NCBI GenBank assembly: GCA_963696505.1 | Contig: CAVOKN010000009.1 | Span: 1 to 64,000, forward strand | Reading direction: 5' to 3' | DNA: 64,000 nucleotides | Origin: CAVOKN01 sp963696505 | Lineage (GTDB): Bacteria; Pseudomonadota; Gammaproteobacteria; Burkholderiales; Rhodocyclaceae | In this document: piece after piece, positions 34,625 through 44,062 of the stretch | Position numbering within the stretch: the stretch's first letter is position 1 | Layout of the letters: the number at the start of each line of letters is the position of its first letter | Notes under the pieces: model-generated | What the model saw: the letters and a program-made list of their open reading frames with translations, nothing else | Databases searched by the model: none | Told to the model about the DNA's origin: nothing | Translations under genes and position numbers: made by a program

Positions 34625-35217
34625 CGTTGCACTCCGTTCTCCAGTAATTCGCGCACCGGCGCGAAGCTGCGCCGGTAGATGTCGATGACGCCGTGGCGGC
34701 GCAGCGCGGCCAGGTGCGCCACGGTCGGATAGCCCTTGTGCCGTGCCAGGCCGTATTCGGGATGGCGTGCATCCAGATCGCGCATCAGCGCGTCGCGGGC
34801 GGTCTTGGCCAGGATGGAGGCGGCGGCGATCGCCGGCTCTTTGCCGTCGCCACCGACGATGGCTTGTACCGCGCAGGAAAGCTGGGGGCAGCGGTTGCCA
34901 TCCACCAGAGCCAATTCCGGTTGCACCAGCAGACCTTCCACTGCCCGGCGCATCGCCAGCAGCGTCGCCTGAAGGATGTTGAGGCGGTCGATTTCCTCGA
35001 CGCTGGCCCAGGCCACGGACCACGCCAGCGCGCGCGCCCGTAAGTCATCGGCAAGGCGCTCGCGTACCCGCGGGGCGAGCTTCTTCGAGTCGTCCAGGCC
35101 TTCGATCGGCTGGGCGGGGTCGAGGATCACCGCGGCAGCGCACACCGGCCCGGCGAGCGGCCCGCGCCCGGCTTCGTCGACGCCGCAGATCAGGCCGGCT
35201 GGCCGTGGGGCAACCAT
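34621..35217 (-). CDS. rnhB: Ribonuclease HII
   Basis: 198 residues. The acidic catalytic residues are in ICGVDEAGRGPLAGPV (Asp-Glu), LALVDGNRCP and SILAKTARDALM. It removes RNA from RNA-DNA hybrids, including single misincorporated ribonucleotides. The start overlaps the 3' end of lpxB by 28 bases. The lpxB-rnhB order is standard in betaproteobacteria. Confidence 0.94.
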   Translation of the reverse strand: MVAPRPAGLICGVDEAGRGPLAGPVCAAAVILDPAQPIEGLDDSKKLAPRVRERLADDLRARALAWSVAWASVEEIDRLNILQATLLAMRRAVEGLLVQPELALVDGNRCPQLSCAVQAIVGGDGKEPAIAAASILAKTARDALMRDLDARHPEYGLARHKGYPTVAHLAALRRHGVIDIYRRSFAPVRELLENGVQR

Positions 35218-36359
35218 TGGGGCTGGCGCGAGAGGAGCGGCAGTATGGCGCGGGCGGCCTGGTCGGCGGTGTCCTGGCGCAGGATCTGGTGCATTTGCTG
35301 GAACAAGGCCACCAGGCGCTCGCAGACTTGGCGGTCGGTCACCAGGTTGGCCATCGCCTGGGCCAGGTTCGCCGGCGTCGCGTCGTCCTGGATGAACTCC
35401 GGAACGACGAAACGCCCGGCGAGGATGTTGGGCAGCCCGGCGTACGGCAGATAGGCCATGCGCCGCATCAGCCGGAAGCTCCAGGGCGACATGCGGTAAG
35501 CGATGACCATCGGCTTCTTGAGCAGCGCCGCCTCCAGGGTGGCGGTGCCGCTCGCTACGAGCACGCCGTTGGCCGCCGCCATGGCGTCGTGGGAATGGCC
35601 GAAGAGCAAGGTGATCGGCAGGTCCTGCGCATTGCAGCGGTAGATCGCCTCCTCGAACAGCCCGCGGGTTTCCCGCGAGGCGAAGGGCACCAGGAACTGT
35701 GCCTGGGGAAAGCGTTGATGCAACAGGCGCGCGGTCTCAATGAACAGATCGCCCAGATAGTGCAGTTCGGACTGGCGGCTGCCGGGCAGCAGGGCGAACA
35801 CCGGCACGTCGGGCGATACGCCCACCCGCTCCCTTGCCGCGACCATGTCGACGTCCATGGGGAACGCGTCCGCCAGCGGATGGCCGACGTAGCTCACCGG
35901 GATGCCGCGGGCGCGGTAAAGCTCGGGCTCGAAGGGGAACAAAGTCAGCATGTGGGAGACGCTGCGGCCGATGCTCGCCAGGCGCCCTGCCCGCCACGCC
36001 CATACCGATGGGCTGACGTAATGCACCGTGGCAATGCCGTGCGCCTTGAGCCGGCGCTCCAGCCCGAGGTTGAAGTCCGGCGCGTCGATACCGACGAACA
36101 CGTTCGGGCGCTCGCGCAGCAGGCGCCGGCGCAGCTGGCGGCGGATGCGCGCAATGCCGAAGTAATGCTTCAGTACTTCCGCATAGCCGCGCACCGCCAG
36201 CCGCTCGGATGGATAGAGGGTCTCGAAGCCCTCCGCCTCCATCTTCGGTCCCCCTATGCCAAAAAATTCGGCCTGCGGCAGGTGCCGCTTCAGGGCACGA
36301 ACCAGGTGGGCGCCGAGTTGGTCGCCGGACGCCTCGCCCGCCACCATGGCGATGCGCAT
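35190..36359 (-). CDS. lpxB: Lipid-A-disaccharide synthase
   Basis: 389 residues starting MRIAMVAGEASGDQLGAHL. Further motifs are FFGIGGPKMEAEG, YVSPSVWAWRAGR, LLPGSRQSE and VASGTATLEAALLKKPMVIAYR. It condenses UDP-2,3-diacylglucosamine with lipid X at the inner membrane. It follows lpxA by 13 bases. Start set by the conserved N-terminus. Confidence 0.95.
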   Translation of the reverse strand: MRIAMVAGEASGDQLGAHLVRALKRHLPQAEFFGIGGPKMEAEGFETLYPSERLAVRGYAEVLKHYFGIARIRRQLRRRLLRERPNVFVGIDAPDFNLGLERRLKAHGIATVHYVSPSVWAWRAGRLASIGRSVSHMLTLFPFEPELYRARGIPVSYVGHPLADAFPMDVDMVAARERVGVSPDVPVFALLPGSRQSELHYLGDLFIETARLLHQRFPQAQFLVPFASRETRGLFEEAIYRCNAQDLPITLLFGHSHDAMAAANGVLVASGTATLEAALLKKPMVIAYRMSPWSFRLMRRMAYLPYAGLPNILAGRFVVPEFIQDDATPANLAQAMANLVTDRQVCERLVALFQQMHQILRQDTADQAARAILPLLSRQPQWLPHGQPA

Positions 36360-36372
36360 GGCTGTGCTGCTC

Positions 36373-37143
36373 TCAGCGCACGATGCCGCGGCCGGTGGCG
36401 GCGAGGAAGTCCACCAGCAACGCGAGTTCGGGATGCTCCACCGCTGCGGCGGCAAGGCGTTCCCTTGCCTCGTCGAGCCCGAGCCCCGAGCGGTAGATCG
36501 TCTTGTAGGCGCGCTTGATCGCCGCCACGGCCTCCACCGAGAAGCCGCGGCGCTTGAGGCCCTCGCTGTTGATGCCGTGGGTGGCGGCGGGATTGCCGGC
36601 GCACATGACGTAGGGGGGCAGGTCCTGGGTCAGCACCGTGCTCACGCCGCAGAAGCTGTGGGCGCCGACGCGCACGAACTGATGCACGCCGACGAAGCCG
36701 CCGAGGATCGCCCAGTCGCCCACATCAACGTGACCGCCCAGGGTCGCATTGTTGGCGAAGACGGTGTTGCTGCCGACCTGGCAGTCGTGGGCGACGTGCA
36801 CGTACGCCATGATCCAGTTGTCATCACCGATGCGCGTTGTCCCGGCATCCTGCGCCGTGCCGACGTTGAGGCTGCAGAACTCGCGGATGGTGTTGCGGTC
36901 GCCAATCGTCAGCTCGGTGGGCTCGCCGGCGTACTTCTTGTCCTGCGGTGCGTCGCCGACGGAGCAGAACTGCCAGATGCGGTTCTCGCGGCCGATTTGG
37001 GTTCGGCCGGCGATCACCACGTGGGGACCGATGCGGCAGCCGTCGCCGATCGTGACATGCTCGCCGATGATCGAATAGGCTCCGACCTCGACGTCGCTGC
37101 CCAGTCGGGCAGCCGGATGGACGATCGCGGTCGGGTGGATCAT
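36373..37143 (-). CDS. lpxA: UDP-N-acetylglucosamine acyltransferase
   Basis: 256 residues starting MIHPTAIVHPAARLG. Left-handed hexapeptide repeats run to about residue 190 (VGAYSIIGEHVTIGDGCRIG and similar), with the catalytic His in AYVHVAHDCQVG. A helical C-terminal domain follows. First step of lipid A synthesis. A frame extension upstream to 37176 is not conserved and overlaps the fabZ end. Confidence 0.95.
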   Translation of the reverse strand: MIHPTAIVHPAARLGSDVEVGAYSIIGEHVTIGDGCRIGPHVVIAGRTQIGRENRIWQFCSVGDAPQDKKYAGEPTELTIGDRNTIREFCSLNVGTAQDAGTTRIGDDNWIMAYVHVAHDCQVGSNTVFANNATLGGHVDVGDWAILGGFVGVHQFVRVGAHSFCGVSTVLTQDLPPYVMCAGNPAATHGINSEGLKRRGFSVEAVAAIKRAYKTIYRSGLGLDEARERLAAAAVEHPELALLVDFLAATGRGIVR

Positions 37144-37153
37144 CGCCCGGGGA

Positions 37154-37600
37154 TCACTTGATGTTGCGCTTGGCACACATCAGTTCTGCCTCGGCGGCCA
37201 ATTCACCATCGACCCGTGCCACCGCCTTGAACTTCCACACGCCGCGCATGTGCTTAAGGATCTCGACGTGCAGATGCAGCTGGTCGCCCGGCACCACCGG
37301 ACGCTTGAAGCGCGCCTCATCGACGCCGACGAAGTAGAACACCGAGCCGTCGTCCGGCTTCTGGCCGGTGCTGACGAAGGAAAGGATGCCCGCCGCCTGG
37401 GCCAGCGATTCCAGGATCAGCACGCCCGGCATCACCGGATAGTGGGCGAAATGGCCGGGGAAGAAGGGCTCGTTGATGGTGAGATTCTTGTAGGCGTGGA
37501 TCGACTTGCCGGGATCGATGGCGAGCACCCGGTCCACCAGCAGGAAGGGATAGCGGTGGGGCAGGTATTCCAGGATTTCCTTTATCTGCATTTCGCTCAT
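37154..37600 (-). CDS. fabZ: 3-hydroxyacyl-ACP dehydratase FabZ
   Basis: 148 residues, hot-dog fold. Catalytic motif FPGHFAHYPVMPGVLILESLAQ with His and Glu, and HRYPFLLVDRVLAIDPG at the N-terminus. It competes with LpxA for hydroxyacyl-ACP, which explains its place in the lpx cluster. Start overlaps the lpxD stop by 4 bases. Confidence 0.95.
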   Translation of the reverse strand: MSEMQIKEILEYLPHRYPFLLVDRVLAIDPGKSIHAYKNLTINEPFFPGHFAHYPVMPGVLILESLAQAAGILSFVSTGQKPDDGSVFYFVGVDEARFKRPVVPGDQLHLHVEILKHMRGVWKFKAVARVDGELAAEAELMCAKRNIK

Positions 37601-38637
37601 GTCTTGACCTCCCCCTCGTTCAGGCGCTTTTCGAGCGCGCGTATTCTATCCGTCAGGCTGTCCAGATGCCGCATGTGGGCGAAATTGCGCAGCCAGTCCT
37701 CGTGGGGCTGGGACGGCATCTGGCCGGTGTAGGTGCCGGCGCGGCGGATCGACTTGCCGACGAAGCTGGCGCCGGTGATGACTACGTCGTCGGCGATCTC
37801 GATGTGGCCGATAATCATCGCCGCGCCGCCGAACATGCAGCGGCGGCCTATGCGCGTGCTGCCGGCGATGCCGGTGCAGCCGGCGATCACGGTGTGGGCG
37901 CCGATGCGGCAGTTGTGGGCGATCTGCACCAGATTGTCGATCTTCACGCCCTCTTCGACGACGGTGTCTTCGAGCGTGCCGCGGTCGATGGTGGTGTTGG
38001 CACCGATCTCGACGTCGTCGCCGATCACCACGCGGCCGGTCTGGGGGATCTTGACGTAAGTGCCGTCGTCGTCCCGCGCGAAGCCGAAGCCGTCGGATCC
38101 GATCACGGCGCCAGAGTGGATCACGGTGCGCGCACCGATCACGCAATCCGCATACACGGTGACGTTGGCATGGAGCACGGCGTCGGCGCCGATGCGCGCG
38201 CCCTCGCCCACGATGCAACCGGGTCCGATGCTGGTGCCCTCGCCGATCGCCACGTCGCGGCCAATCACCGCCCCGGCGCCGACGCTCACCGATGGCGGCA
38301 GATCGGCCTCCACCACCGCCGCCGGATGCGCGCCTGCGGGGGAGCGCTCCCGGCTGTCGAGCAACTGGGCCACCCGGGCAAAGTAGGCGTAGGGATTGGA
38401 GGCGACGATGCAGGCGCCGCCGTAGCCCTCGGCGGCGGCAGAAGTCAGTATCACCGCGCCGGCGCGGGTGGCCTGCAGTTGGGATCGGTAGCGCGGATTG
38501 GCGAGGAAGCTGATGTGCTCCGGCAGCGCTCGATCCAGGGGCGCCGCCTGATCGATGCGCAGCGCCGGATCACCGCGCAGTTCGCCCCCCAGGCGGCGGA
38601 CGATTTCCCCGAGTGAGAGTCCGCCTGCCCCCACCAT
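37597..38637 (-). CDS. lpxD: UDP-3-O-acylglucosamine N-acyltransferase
   Basis: 346 residues. The N-terminal uridine-binding domain (GLSLGEIVRRLGGELRGDP, HISFLANPRY) is followed by hexapeptide repeats with GSDGFGFA and the catalytic His region VQIAHNCRIG. Adds the second acyl chain in lipid A synthesis. It lies 4 bases from the skp gene stop-to-start boundary. Confidence 0.95.
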   Translation of the reverse strand: MVGAGGLSLGEIVRRLGGELRGDPALRIDQAAPLDRALPEHISFLANPRYRSQLQATRAGAVILTSAAAEGYGGACIVASNPYAYFARVAQLLDSRERSPAGAHPAAVVEADLPPSVSVGAGAVIGRDVAIGEGTSIGPGCIVGEGARIGADAVLHANVTVYADCVIGARTVIHSGAVIGSDGFGFARDDDGTYVKIPQTGRVVIGDDVEIGANTTIDRGTLEDTVVEEGVKIDNLVQIAHNCRIGAHTVIAGCTGIAGSTRIGRRCMFGGAAMIIGHIEIADDVVITGASFVGKSIRRAGTYTGQMPSQPHEDWLRNFAHMRHLDSLTDRIRALEKRLNEGEVKT

Positions 38638-38641
38638 TCGA

Positions 38642-39175
38642 CTACTTGGCTGGCGCCGCCGCCGGCGCCGCCGCCGGCGCGTCGGCCAGAGCCTTGATCA
38701 CCTTCTCGGTGATGTCGATGCGGGGATTGGCGTAGACCGCCTCCTGGAAGATGATGTCGTACTTCTCGGCCTCGGCGATCTGCTTGATGACCTTGTTGGC
38801 GCGTTCGATCACCGCGGCCAGTTCCTCGTTGCGGCGCTGGTTGAGATCCTCGCGGAACTCGCGCTGCTTGCGCTGGAAATCGCGGTTGAGTTCGCTGAAC
38901 TCGCGCTCCTTGGTCTTGCGCTCGGTCTCGGCCATGGTCACGGAATTCTTCTCCAGCGCCTCCTGCATGCCCTGCAACTGCTTGGCGGTTTTCTGGACTT
39001 CCTGCTCGCGCTTTTCGAACTCCTTCTCGAGTTTCTTCTGCGCCTTGACCGCCGGTACGGCATCGCGCATCAGACGGTCGGAATTAACGAATCCGATCTT
39101 CATCTCGGCGGCGGCCGGCAGCGCGAAGGCGAGTGCAAACGCCGTAGTCAGCGAAAAACCGATCATCTTCAACAT
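38642..39175 (-). CDS. skp: Periplasmic chaperone Skp/OmpH
   Basis: 177 residues. Signal peptide MLKMIGFSLTTAFALAFALPAAA, then MKIGFVNSDRLMRDAVPAVK and a long charged coiled coil, ending in an Ala/Pro-rich tail (AAAPAAAPAK) that is longer than usual. It holds unfolded outer-membrane proteins for BamA, whose gene is immediately upstream. Confidence 0.93.
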   Translation of the reverse strand: MLKMIGFSLTTAFALAFALPAAAEMKIGFVNSDRLMRDAVPAVKAQKKLEKEFEKREQEVQKTAKQLQGMQEALEKNSVTMAETERKTKEREFSELNRDFQRKQREFREDLNQRRNEELAAVIERANKVIKQIAEAEKYDIIFQEAVYANPRIDITEKVIKALADAPAAAPAAAPAK

Positions 39176-39199
39176 GGAATTCCTCGATCGAATAGGTGC

Positions 39200-41497
39200 T
39201 CAGAAGGCGGTGCCGAGCTGGAACTGGAAACGCTCGACTCTGTCGCCGGGCTTCTCGTTCAATGGCTGTGCAATGCTGAACTTGAGGGGCCCCACCGGCG
39301 AGTTCCAGGCCACCGAGAGGCCCGCGCTGAAACGCAGATCTCCGAAGTCCAGCTTCTCGCTCGCGCCCCACACCCAGCCGCCGTCGATGAAGGTACCCAG
39401 CCGAACTGACCGGTCCAGGCCCATCCCCGGCATCGGGAAAAGGAACTCGGTGCTGAATACCAGCTTGCGGTTGCCGCCCAGCGCATCGTCCGACTCCGTC
39501 CCGTCGGCCAGCGTGTCGCGCGGGCCGAGCGAGGCGGTCTCGTAGCCGCGCACCGAGCCGATGCCGCCGGCGTAGAAGTTCTTGAAGAAGGGTAGCGGAT
39601 TGTCGCCGTAGCCATCGCCGTAGCCGATTTCGCCCCCCGCCATCAGCGCGTAGTCGCGCCCGAAAGGGAAGAAGCGCTGGTACTGGTAGGAGGCCCGGTA
39701 GTAGCGCAAGGAGTCGCCTACCGGCAGCGCCACTTCTCCGAACGCGCGGTGGTAGGCGCCCCGGGTAGGCCACAGCAGGCTGTCGCGGCGGTCCCTCGCC
39801 CACCCCGCCGTCGCCAGCACGGTCGTCGTGTTGTTGCCGAATTCGTTGACGAATTCGATGTATCGCTCCGGACTGTCCGGGTAGGTGGTGATCTCGGTCT
39901 GGTCGTAGGAAAGGCCGAAATTGATCGCGTCGTCCTCCGCGATCGGATAGCCCAGCCGCACGCCACCACCGGTGGACTCCGTCTGGTAGTTACCTACCGA
40001 GAGCGATGTCGGATCGACGGTTCGGTGATAGATGTCGAAACCGCGGCTCACGCCATCGACCGTGAAATAGGGTTCGGTGTAGGACAGCGAATACACCGCA
40101 TTGACCTCGCCGGTATTCACCTGTGCCGACAGCGCGTTGCCGCTGCCGAAGAGGTTGTTCTGGGAGATCGAACCCGACAGCACCAGCCCCTCGGAACTGG
40201 AGAAGCCGGCACCGAACATCAGGTTGCCGGTGGGCTTCTCCTGCACGTTGAGGTTCACGTCCACCTGGTCGGTGGTGCTCGGCACCGCCGGCGTTTCCAC
40301 CGTCACTTCCTGGAAATAGCCGAGACGGTCAACCCGGGTGCGCGAGCGGTTGATGCGCTCGGCGTCGTACCAGGCGCCTTCCATCTGCCGCATCTCGCGG
40401 CGCACCACCTCGTCGCGGGTGCGGGTGTTGCCGGTCACATTGATGCGCCGCACGTAGACCCGCCGCCCCGGATCCACCAGGACAGTGAACGCGACCTGGC
40501 GCTTCTCCTTGTCGATGTCGGGCTGGGCGTTGACGTTGGCGAAGGCGTAACCCTCGTTGCCGAGACGGTCGCCGATCGCCTTGGTGCTTGCGGTGAGTTT
40601 CTCCCGCGAGAACACCTCGCCGGGCTGCACCGTGATCAGCGCCTTGAGTTCCTCCGCCGGAACGACAGTCTCGCCCGCCAGCCGGATGTCGGAGATCGTG
40701 TACTTCTGGCCTTCGATCACGCCGATGGTGATGTAGATGTCGCGCTTGTCGGGGGTGATGGAAACCTGGGTTGACTCGATGTTGAACTCGATGTACCCGC
40801 GGTCCAGATAGTACGAGCGAACGGTTTCCAGATCAGCCGAGAGCTTCTGCCGCGAGTACTGGTCGTTCTTCGTGTACCAGGTCAGCCAGCCCGGTGTACT
40901 CAGCACGAACAGCTTGAGCAACTCCTTCTCGCTGAAGTCCGAGTTGCCAATGATGTTGATTTGCCTGATCTTGGCGACATCACCCTCGTCCACCGTGAAG
41001 TTGATCGAAACACGGTTGCGCTCCAGCGGGGTGACGGTGGTGGTGATCTGCACCGCATAGCGGCCGCGGCTCAGGTACTGGCGCTTGAGTTCCTGCTCCG
41101 CCTTTTCCAGGACGGCACGGTCGAAAATGCGCGATTCGGCAAGACCGACGTCCTTGAGGCCCTTCTTGAGCGCCTCCTTGTCGAATTCCTTGAGGCCGAC
41201 GAAGTCCACCTGGGCGATGGCCGGGCGCTCCTCCACCACGATCACCAGCACGCTGCGATCAACCTCGATGCGCACATCCTTGAAAAAGCCGGTGGCATAG
41301 AGTGCCTTGATCGCCTCCGCAGCCTTCTGGTCGGTCATGGTGTCCCCGACCTTCACCGGAAGGTAGTTGAACACCGTGCCAGCCTCGGTACGCTGGATGC
41401 CCTCGATGCGGATGTCGGTGACCTTGAAGGGCTGGAAGGCGTGCGCCGCAGAGGCAAAAAGCGCACCCACCAGCCCGAAAATCAGCTTCCTCTTCAT
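39200..41497 (-). CDS. bamA: Outer-membrane assembly factor BamA
   Basis: 765 residues. Signal peptide MKRKLIFGLVGALFASAAHA, then five POTRA domains beginning VTDIRIEGIQRTEAGTVF, and the C-terminal 16-strand barrel with the conserved VRGYETASLGPRD (loop 6 VRGF/Y motif). It ends with an aromatic Phe (LGTAF), the outer-membrane insertion signal. Order rseP-bamA-skp-lpxD is canonical. Confidence 0.96.
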   Translation of the reverse strand: MKRKLIFGLVGALFASAAHAFQPFKVTDIRIEGIQRTEAGTVFNYLPVKVGDTMTDQKAAEAIKALYATGFFKDVRIEVDRSVLVIVVEERPAIAQVDFVGLKEFDKEALKKGLKDVGLAESRIFDRAVLEKAEQELKRQYLSRGRYAVQITTTVTPLERNRVSINFTVDEGDVAKIRQINIIGNSDFSEKELLKLFVLSTPGWLTWYTKNDQYSRQKLSADLETVRSYYLDRGYIEFNIESTQVSITPDKRDIYITIGVIEGQKYTISDIRLAGETVVPAEELKALITVQPGEVFSREKLTASTKAIGDRLGNEGYAFANVNAQPDIDKEKRQVAFTVLVDPGRRVYVRRINVTGNTRTRDEVVRREMRQMEGAWYDAERINRSRTRVDRLGYFQEVTVETPAVPSTTDQVDVNLNVQEKPTGNLMFGAGFSSSEGLVLSGSISQNNLFGSGNALSAQVNTGEVNAVYSLSYTEPYFTVDGVSRGFDIYHRTVDPTSLSVGNYQTESTGGGVRLGYPIAEDDAINFGLSYDQTEITTYPDSPERYIEFVNEFGNNTTTVLATAGWARDRRDSLLWPTRGAYHRAFGEVALPVGDSLRYYRASYQYQRFFPFGRDYALMAGGEIGYGDGYGDNPLPFFKNFYAGGIGSVRGYETASLGPRDTLADGTESDDALGGNRKLVFSTEFLFPMPGMGLDRSVRLGTFIDGGWVWGASEKLDFGDLRFSAGLSVAWNSPVGPLKFSIAQPLNEKPGDRVERFQFQLGTAF

Positions 41498-41500
41498 GCT

Positions 41501-42865
41501 TCAGCCGGAAATTAGGCGGTTGATGTCGTTGTAGAACGCGAAGGCCATGAGGAGCACGAGCAACGCGAGGCCGATCTGCTGGCCGATCTCCATGACCCTT
41601 TCCGAGACGGGACCGCCCTTGATTATCTCGACAATATAATACATCAGGTGCCCCCCATCCAATACCGGGATGGGAAGCAGGTTAAGCACGCCGAGGCTGA
41701 TGCTGATCAGCGCCAGAAACCGCAGATAGTGGCTCGGGCCGAGCCTGGCGGACTGGCCCGCATAGTCGGCGATGGTTACCGGGCCGCTGAGATTCTTCCA
41801 GGACACGTCGCCGGTGATCATCCTCCCGAGTATGCTCAGGCTGAACACGGCGGTATCCCAGGTCTGGACCGTCGCCTTGCCCAGGGCGGTGACGGGGTCG
41901 TAGCGCACCGTCGTCATCAGGCGCCCGCGCATGCTGCTGTCGTCGTGCACGCCGACGCCGATGCGACCGATGGCCTTGCCGTTCTCGATCGCCTCGGCCG
42001 GCACCAAGGTCTGCCGCAAACGCTGCCCGCCCCGCTCCCATTCCAGTTCGACCGGCCGCCCCGGCGCATCCCGGATCGCTGCCACCAGTTCGTTCCAGCC
42101 GGCCACGGGCCTGCCAACCGCAGACACGATGCGGTCACCGGATTGGAGTCCGGCCTTCTCCGCCACGCTCCCGGCGGACACCTTGCCGACGATCGCGGGC
42201 AGGTTCGGGCGGTGCAGACGCAGCCCCACCTGCTGCAGGATGTCGCCCTCCAGATCGCGGGTGTCCACGGCGGAAAGGTCCACGCGCCGCTCGTTGATCT
42301 CGCCGCGCTCGTTGATGGTTTCGAGCCGCAGCGACTGCTTTTCCAGGGCCAGTTGAAGCACCCGCCAGCGCAGATCCTGCCAGGTCGCCACCGCCTCGCC
42401 CTGCACGCTGCGCACCAGTTCCCCGTCGGCGATGCCGGCGGCAGCGCTCGCGCTGCCCGCCGCCGGCGCGCCCAGCACCGGCCGCATCTCCTCGATGCCA
42501 TGAATGAACAGCGCCCAGTACAGGACGATCGCCAGCAGGAAATTAGCGATGGGCCCCGCGGCGACAATGGCGAAGCGCCGCGCGACCGGCTGGCGGTTGA
42601 AGGCGCGGGGCAGTTCCGCTTCCGGCACCGGCGCCTCGCGTTCGTCGAGCATCTTGACGTAGCCGCCGAGGGGGAAGGCGGCGATCGCCCATTCGGTCTG
42701 GTCCGGCCCGGCACGATGTACCCAGAGGGGCTTGCCGAAGCCGACCGAGAAGCGCAGCACCTTGACTCCGGCCAAGCGGGCGACAAGATAGTGGCCATAC
42801 TCGTGCACGACGATCAGGATCCCCAGGGCGAGGGCGAAGGCACCGAGATACCAGAGCAGGTTCAT
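41501..42865 (-). CDS. rseP: Site-2 intramembrane zinc protease RseP
   Basis: 454 residues. HExxH motif in VVHEYGHYLVARLAG near the N-terminus, two PDZ regions (DGELVRSVQGEAV; SGDRIVSAVGRPVAG), and the third zinc ligand in LLPIPVLDGGHLMYY. It cleaves anti-sigma factor RseA in the sigma-E envelope stress pathway. It overlaps dxr by 4 bases and precedes bamA by 3. Confidence 0.95.
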   Translation of the reverse strand: MNLLWYLGAFALALGILIVVHEYGHYLVARLAGVKVLRFSVGFGKPLWVHRAGPDQTEWAIAAFPLGGYVKMLDEREAPVPEAELPRAFNRQPVARRFAIVAAGPIANFLLAIVLYWALFIHGIEEMRPVLGAPAAGSASAAAGIADGELVRSVQGEAVATWQDLRWRVLQLALEKQSLRLETINERGEINERRVDLSAVDTRDLEGDILQQVGLRLHRPNLPAIVGKVSAGSVAEKAGLQSGDRIVSAVGRPVAGWNELVAAIRDAPGRPVELEWERGGQRLRQTLVPAEAIENGKAIGRIGVGVHDDSSMRGRLMTTVRYDPVTALGKATVQTWDTAVFSLSILGRMITGDVSWKNLSGPVTIADYAGQSARLGPSHYLRFLALISISLGVLNLLPIPVLDGGHLMYYIVEIIKGGPVSERVMEIGQQIGLALLVLLMAFAFYNDINRLISG

Positions 42866-44046
42866 GTTCTTCTCCTGCGCGCCACAGCCGCCTCGGCCGC
42901 ACGCCGCGCCTCGCCGTCCGCCGCCAGGATCTGGTCCAGGCTTTCCGCAGGGCTGGCCTGCAGGGCATCGAGCACGTCGCCGATCACGGCGGGGATGGCA
43001 GCATAGCCGAGTCTTCCGTCGAGGAAAGAAGCGACGGCAACCTCGTTGGCGGCATTGAGGATCGCCGGCGCCGTGCCGCCCGCCTCCAGCGCCGCGTAGG
43101 CCAGACCCAGACAGGGGAATCGTTCGAGGTTGGGACGCTCGAAAGTCAGCCGCGAGACCTCGGCGAGATCGAGCGGCTTCACTCCCGCGTCAATCCGATC
43201 CGGATAAGCGAGTGCATGGGCGATCGGCGTGCGCATGTCCGGATTGCCCAACTGCGCAATCACCGAGCCGTCCACATACTCCACCAGCGAGTGGATCACG
43301 CTCTGGGGATGAATCAGCACCTCGATCTGCGAGGCTGACGCGCCGAATAGCCAGTGGGCCTCGATCACCTCGAGACCCTTGTTCATCATCGTCGCCGAAT
43401 CGACCGAGATCTTGCGCCCCATTACCCAGTTCGGATGGGCGCAGGCCTGCTCGGGCGTCACTGCATCCAGGTCGGCGAGCGGCGTTTCTCGGAACGGCCC
43501 GCCGGACGCGGTGAGCAGGATCCGCGACACCCCCAGTCCTGTCAAATTACCTGAGAATACGTCTGGAAGAGATTGAAATACAGCATTATGTTCGCTGTCT
43601 ATCGGCAGCAGCTTGGCCTTGTTGCGGCGCACCTCGTTCATGAACACCGGGCCCGCCATGACCAGCGCCTCCTTGTTGGCGAGCAACACCTTCTTCCCTG
43701 CCCGGGCGGCCGCCAAGGTGGGAACCAAGCCCGCCGCACCGACGATTGCCGCCATCACGGTATCCACCTCCGGCAGCGCCGCGATCGTTCCCAGCGCCGC
43801 GGCGCCGGCAAGCACTTCGGTCGCCAGGCCTGCCGCGCGCAATCCAGTCCTCAGCAGCGATGCCTGGGCGTCGTCGCTCACTGCCGCGAAACGCGGGTGG
43901 AAGCGCAGGCACTGTTCGAGCAGGCGTTCGGTCTGAAGGTGCGCCGAGAGCGCGACGACCTGGAAGCGTTCCGGATGCCGCGCCACCACATCGAGCGTGC
44001 TGGCGCCGATCGAGCCTGTCGCTCCCAGAATGGTGATGTTCTGCAT
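42862..44046 (-). CDS. dxr: 1-deoxy-D-xylulose-5-phosphate reductoisomerase
   Basis: 394 residues. NADPH-binding ILGATGSIGASTLDVV, LLANKEALVMAG, metal/substrate motif LPIDSEHNAVFQ and the flexible loop HPNWVMGRKISVDSATMM. Second step of the MEP isoprenoid pathway, feeding UppS in the same operon. A short AT-rich stretch just downstream of cdsA's boundary (44040-44085) separates it from cdsA by 16 bases. Confidence 0.95.
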   Translation of the reverse strand: MQNITILGATGSIGASTLDVVARHPERFQVVALSAHLQTERLLEQCLRFHPRFAAVSDDAQASLLRTGLRAAGLATEVLAGAAALGTIAALPEVDTVMAAIVGAAGLVPTLAAARAGKKVLLANKEALVMAGPVFMNEVRRNKAKLLPIDSEHNAVFQSLPDVFSGNLTGLGVSRILLTASGGPFRETPLADLDAVTPEQACAHPNWVMGRKISVDSATMMNKGLEVIEAHWLFGASASQIEVLIHPQSVIHSLVEYVDGSVIAQLGNPDMRTPIAHALAYPDRIDAGVKPLDLAEVSRLTFERPNLERFPCLGLAYAALEAGGTAPAILNAANEVAVASFLDGRLGYAAIPAVIGDVLDALQASPAESLDQILAADGEARRAAEAAVARRRRT

Positions 44047-44062
44047 TTAAAATAGTCTATAG